This document shows positions 9,114 through 11,898 of a stretch of DNA of 11,898 nt, piece after piece (position 1 is the first letter of the stretch; every line of letters starts with the position of its first letter). Origin of the DNA: JABDPF01 sp037384065 (GTDB taxonomy: Bacteria > Pseudomonadota > Gammaproteobacteria > Xanthomonadales > SZUA-36); NCBI GenBank assembly GCA_037384065.1, contig JARROJ010000092.1:1-11898 (forward strand). The letters run 5' to 3'. A program made the translations under genes and the position numbers. The notes under the pieces are model-generated. The model worked only from the letters and a program-made list of their open reading frames with translations, had not been told where the DNA came from and did no database searches.

Positions 9114-11150
9114 TCAGCGAGGCATTCCCGAAAACCCTGCCGCGGCGCGAAGCTTGTCGCCGTCCATCACGTAGCCGTCGCTGATCACCGTGTGTACATG
9201 CCGCAGTGCGCCGAGATCGGCACTGACATCGCCATTCACCAGCAGCATGTCAGCCTCCTTACCCTTTGCGATGGAGCCGGTCCGGTCGGCGATGCCGACC
9301 AGCCGGGCCGGGTTGATGGTGGCCGTCTGCAGGGCCTGGGCCTTGCTCATACCGGCCTGCTCGTAGATTTCGATTTCGCGCACCAGTTCCAGCCCCATGC
9401 CGTCCGTGCCGGCGACGATGGGTACGTGCGCCGCGTTGAGCTTGCCGATCAGCGCGACCATTTTCTCGTAGGCCTTTCTGAAGTCATCGCGGGTCACGTC
9501 GCCGAACAGCGGATAACCACCGGTTTTCAGGCCGCGCTCGAGGACGGCCGGCAGCGTTCCCTCGTAGGGCGCGATGGCCGGGGGCAGCTTCGGCGCGTCA
9601 TTGAGGAAAAAGCCCTCGAAAATGACGATCGTCGGATCGACCCAGGTGCCGCGCTGTTTCAGTTCAGCCACGAACCCGGTCATCACCGGACCCTCCAGGT
9701 CGACGTCCTTGGCATAGCGTGCCGGCCCTTCGAAGCGCGCGGCCGTGTTGGATACATCCACCACGTCCTGTGGCAGTGCCTGCATGATGATGAAATTGAC
9801 GTGCGTGACTTCATCGTAACCCGCGCGCACGGCTTCCAGCGGCCGCATGGTGGCCGGAACGTGACCGAGAACATGCAGCCCGAGACGGTGTGCCTCGGCC
9901 GCGGCGGGTGCGATCCATTCGGGGTTCATCGAGGTGTAGAACTTCACGCCCCACAGGCCGGCATCCGCCGCCTTTCGCACCGCCGCAAGGGTCTCTTCCT
10001 CGCTGCTCACCAGGGAGGCGCCCTGGGCCGAAAGGGGGTGATCCTGGTCGATGATGATTGCACCAAACACTTCCGGTGCCAGCAGATTGCCCGCGGCGCG
10101 TGCCTCCTTCGCCCACAGCAGCTTATCCAGGGCGTTACCGGGGCTGCGGATACTGGTCATGCCGGTGGCGACGTTGGCCAGCAGGTCATAGCCGTCGCCG
10201 AAGTGCTTGTGGGAATCCCACAGGCCGGGCACCAGCGTCTTGCCCCGGCCGTCGATCACCCGACCGCCATCCGCGACCTTCAATGAACCCGCCGGACCGA
10301 CCGCGGTGATCTTGCCGTCCTGTGCCGTGACCGCCTGGTTTTCGATAAACCGGCCGGCTTCCGCATCGAACAGGCGCACGTTATCGACCAGCAGCGGGCG
10401 TCGCGCGTCCTCGGTGAGAAAGCGCCTGGCCACGGAGGTTGCGGCCTGGCGTGACGCTTCCTCCTGCATCTGGCGCATGGCCTTGAAATGTTCCTGGTAG
10501 CCCTCGCGGATCAGCCCCATCCCGCGGATGCTGGCCAGGTGCCGGCCCTTGTCGTCCACCCAGACCGGGGTCGGCGCCGGCTGCAGCCCCTCGATGAACA
10601 CCAGCCGCGCTTCCAGGTCACCGTCTTCATCCTCGATGGCCAGCGTGCCACCATCGCGTAACCGCGCGGTGCCGGTGGGCAACAGCTGTACCTCACCTTT
10701 ATCCAGCATGTATTCGACCAGCATGCCGAACATCGTGTTCGGCCCGCCCTTCGTCAAGTAGAACCCGCCATCGGGAGGCGCCGTGCCGGTGTCTGCGCCC
10801 GAATCCCAGCGAATGCCGTTTTCATCGGTCACCATTTCTTCCGCCGCATTTCCCTCGGGCGTAACCCCGCGAATCCGGATACGCAGCGGTTTGCCGTCGT
10901 AACCCATCACCACCAACGCATCGGTCTCGGTGATCCAGCCACGCAGGGTCTGGGATTTGCGAAAGGCAATCTCCCCGTCTTCGGTTTCCCAGCGCCATTC
11001 ATTCCCATGCGTGTTGGTGTCCGAGACGATGACGTACCGTGTGGCATCCTCCGGCGGTGTCAGAAGCGATTCCCTGGGTACGGGCTCAGATGCAAACGTG
11101 CCGGATGTGAAGGCGGAAATGGCCAGTGCGGCGAGTAATGAACGGGTCAT
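9114..11150 (-). CDS. Exported metal-dependent amidohydrolase with a large N-terminal extension
   Basis: Predicted secreted or periplasmic hydrolase of 678 residues. ATG at 11150 starts a signal peptide (MTRSLLAALAISAFTSGTFA, likely cut before SEP) and has AGGA about 10 nt upstream. An in-frame TTG at 11171 would add seven residues before the signal peptide and is less likely. Residues about 21-250 form a mainly polar domain that I cannot assign. From about 252 an amidohydrolase domain begins (RPLLVDNVRLFDAEAGRF), with metal ligands in order: HKH (His314, His316), carboxylatable Lys403 in VKFYTS, HVLGHVPATM (His430 or 426), TH at 449-450, and Asp583 in AGTDGMG. This fits the imidazolonepropionase-like/prolidase-like group, which hydrolyses cyclic amides or dipeptides. 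The substrate is not readable. It is the upstream member of a probable two-gene unit with the ureohydrolase. Confidence 0.88.
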   Translation of the reverse strand: MTRSLLAALAISAFTSGTFASEPVPRESLLTPPEDATRYVIVSDTNTHGNEWRWETEDGEIAFRKSQTLRGWITETDALVVMGYDGKPLRIRIRGVTPEGNAAEEMVTDENGIRWDSGADTGTAPPDGGFYLTKGGPNTMFGMLVEYMLDKGEVQLLPTGTARLRDGGTLAIEDEDGDLEARLVFIEGLQPAPTPVWVDDKGRHLASIRGMGLIREGYQEHFKAMRQMQEEASRQAATSVARRFLTEDARRPLLVDNVRLFDAEAGRFIENQAVTAQDGKITAVGPAGSLKVADGGRVIDGRGKTLVPGLWDSHKHFGDGYDLLANVATGMTSIRSPGNALDKLLWAKEARAAGNLLAPEVFGAIIIDQDHPLSAQGASLVSSEEETLAAVRKAADAGLWGVKFYTSMNPEWIAPAAAEAHRLGLHVLGHVPATMRPLEAVRAGYDEVTHVNFIIMQALPQDVVDVSNTAARFEGPARYAKDVDLEGPVMTGFVAELKQRGTWVDPTIVIFEGFFLNDAPKLPPAIAPYEGTLPAVLERGLKTGGYPLFGDVTRDDFRKAYEKMVALIGKLNAAHVPIVAGTDGMGLELVREIEIYEQAGMSKAQALQTATINPARLVGIADRTGSIAKGKEADMLLVNGDVSADLGALRHVHTVISDGYVMDGDKLRAAAGFSGMPR

Positions 11151-11182
11151 GAGCGGGGGTTCCTGATTCAATCGAGGCGCAG

Positions 11183-11210
11183 AGTATAGGTAAAACCGGG
11201 TCCTTGTTCA
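11183..11210 (-). promoter_or_regulatory. candidate sigma-70 promoter of the amidohydrolase gene
   Basis: On the minus strand TGAACA (11205-11210, 4 of 6) and TATACT (11183-11188, 5 of 6) are 16 nt apart, about 33 nt before ATG 11150. This leaves a short leader containing the AGGA ribosome site. Confidence 0.5.
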
Positions 11211-11417
11211 GGATTCAGGCGCGAAAGACACTCGATGCGCCGCCTGAAAAGCGCCTTCAGGGGAGTACTTCTGTCTGCGGTAAGACAGCGCTAGTTCGAA
11301 AGTTTCGATGAATCACCGTTATCGACCCGTTTCGGAATTCAACACGTTTCGACAGCCAGGCCAATTTATCGGCCACAGGCAGGCCATCGACAGGCAAAAA
11401 TGATTCGTTCTTACTTG

Positions 11418-11581
11418 GCTGACGGTCCGCTTTTCACATTCAGCAGGCTTGATTATTTCAGCAATGAACGACGTTCTGCAGCGAGTTTGCCGCTCCGCTT
11501 CGCTGACGGTCCGCTTTTCACATTCTGCAGGCTTGATTATTTCAGCAATGAACGACGTTCTGCAGCGAGTTTGCCGCTCCG
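11418..11581. repeat. 84-bp tandem direct repeat, about two copies
   Basis: Copy 1 spans 11418-11501 and copy 2 spans 11502-11581. The 80 comparable positions differ at only one base (A at 11442, T at 11526). That change turns CAGCAG into CTGCAG, so copy 2 has two CTGCAG palindromes about 35 nt apart and copy 1 has one. The second copy ends 5 nt before the -35 box of the downstream gene. The near identity implies a recent duplication or ongoing homogenisation. Confidence 0.93.
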
Positions 11582-11586
11582 GCACG

Positions 11587-11614
11587 TTCACACTCTCCTC
11601 ACGCGCGCTAAACT
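11587..11614 (+). promoter_or_regulatory. candidate sigma-70 promoter of the efflux-adaptor gene
   Basis: TTCACA (11587-11592, 5 of 6) and TAAACT (11609-11614, 4 of 6) are 16 nt apart. The start would be near 11621, leaving a leader of only about 22 nt before GTG 11643. The -35 box begins immediately after the tandem repeat. Confidence 0.45.
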
Positions 11615-11642
11615 AGGTTTTTTTAACATGTGATTCAGGGTC

Positions 11643-11898
11643 GTGAAACGATTGAAGACGGTTTGGTGCTTGACGATGCTTTTGCTGTTGACGGCAGCGC
11701 CGGTCTCGGGCCAGATGCAGGTGCGCGTCGAGCCTGTGCGACTGGCGCCAATCGTCGACCGGCTGCCCCTGTCCGGTTCGGTCATTTCGCCGCGGCATGC
11801 CGACGTCGCGCCGCAGGAGAGCGGGCTGGTGCGTCGCATGGCCGTCGATGTTGGCGACATCGTCGCCGAGGGCGACGTGCTGCTGGAGTTGGACGACG
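11643..11898 (+). CDS. RND-family efflux periplasmic adaptor subunit (HlyD/MFP-like), 3'-partial
   Basis: Adaptors of this family link an inner-membrane RND pump to an outer-membrane channel. The first 85 codons are visible and the frame runs off the window. I chose GTG at 11643 because an in-frame TGA lies just before it (11631) and it opens a signal peptide: MKRLK, a hydrophobic run TVWCLTMLLLLTAAPVSG, then Gln24. A short AGGG stands unusually close upstream. The mature part shows the first strand of the adaptor (VEPVRLAPIVDRLPLSGSV) and then the first half of the lipoyl-like hairpin domain, VAPQESGLVRRMAVDVGDIV followed by GDVLLELDD, the typical adaptor pattern. No lipobox is present, so it is probably not a lipoprotein like AcrA. 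Pump and channel genes should follow outside the window; substrate unknown. Confidence 0.8.
   Translation, partial: MKRLKTVWCLTMLLLLTAAPVSGQMQVRVEPVRLAPIVDRLPLSGSVISPRHADVAPQESGLVRRMAVDVGDIVAEGDVLLELDD

Larger units (their letters stand above)
11151..11642. other. intergenic region between divergent genes; tandem repeat, no convincing gene
   Basis: The stretch is lower in GC than its surroundings. From left to right it holds the amidohydrolase promoter, two perfect 6-bp hairpins (CCTGAA/TTCAGG at 11243-11261 and CTGTCT/AGACAG at 11271-11288), a featureless part to about 11417, the 84-bp tandem repeat (11418-11581), and the promoter of the efflux-adaptor gene. Frames of 77 (plus) and 90 (minus) codons cross the repeat but have no ribosome site; they stay open because the period is a multiple of three. 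Confidence 0.6.

Noticed and set aside
9192..10286. Plus-strand frame of 364 codons opposite the amidohydrolase
   Set aside because: Shadow frame; the minus strand holds the signal peptide and all metal ligands.
11308..11403. 31-codon plus-strand frame starting ATG at 11308
   Set aside because: No ribosome site, no recognisable features, and short enough to arise by chance.
11319..11633. 77- and 90-codon frames over the tandem repeat as a repeat protein
   Set aside because: Openness follows from the 84-bp period being divisible by three; neither has a ribosome site, and both strands are equally open.

Overview
The window reads as a chromosomal segment of a GC-rich gammaproteobacterium. The fadB-fadA gene order and subunit sizes, the tRNA-Ser with an encoded CCA end, and the proteobacterial type of 3-methylcrotonyl-CoA carboxylase all fit this. 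A closer placement (for example Xanthomonadales or Chromatiales) is only a guess. The content is mostly catabolic housekeeping with two accessory-looking intergenic patches; I see no transposase, integrase or CRISPR array.

Layout. (1) Positions 1-3067, plus strand: the end of a leucine/isovalerate catabolic operon. It holds a 5'-truncated carboxyltransferase (beta) gene of 3-methylcrotonyl-CoA carboxylase, which carries an internal deletion and frameshift at about 740, followed 8 nt later by the intact biotin-containing alpha subunit. (2) 3096-3995, minus: a HAD-fold lipoprotein, convergent with the carboxylase genes. (3) 4262-4395, plus: tRNA-Ser(GGA) with a very strong terminator hairpin. 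It is followed by a roughly 190 bp structured spacer that ends in a 21-bp exact copy of the tRNA 3' end (4529-4549). (4) 4685-8036, minus: the fadBA operon of fatty-acid beta-oxidation, with a good sigma-70-type promoter upstream. (5) 8231-9067 and 9114-11150, minus: an arginase/agmatinase-family ureohydrolase and, upstream of it, a secreted amidohydrolase, probably co-transcribed. (6) 11151-11642: a non-coding, lower-GC region containing two copies of an 84-bp tandem repeat. (7) 11643-end, plus: the first 85 codons of an RND-type efflux periplasmic adaptor (GTG start).

Functionally, the carboxylase converts 3-methylcrotonyl-CoA (leucine breakdown) to 3-methylglutaconyl-CoA, and FadBA carries out hydration, dehydrogenation and thiolysis of acyl-CoAs. 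Together they point to acetyl-CoA-yielding growth on amino acids and fatty acids. The ureohydrolase and the exported amidohydrolase suggest use of guanidino or amide compounds, but neither substrate can be read from sequence.

The two observations most worth following are the tRNA-Ser 3'-end duplication, which resembles in layout the tRNA-derived repeats after E. coli tyrT, and the in-gene deletion that removes the glycine-rich catalytic loop of the carboxyltransferase. The second is either a real loss or an assembly error.
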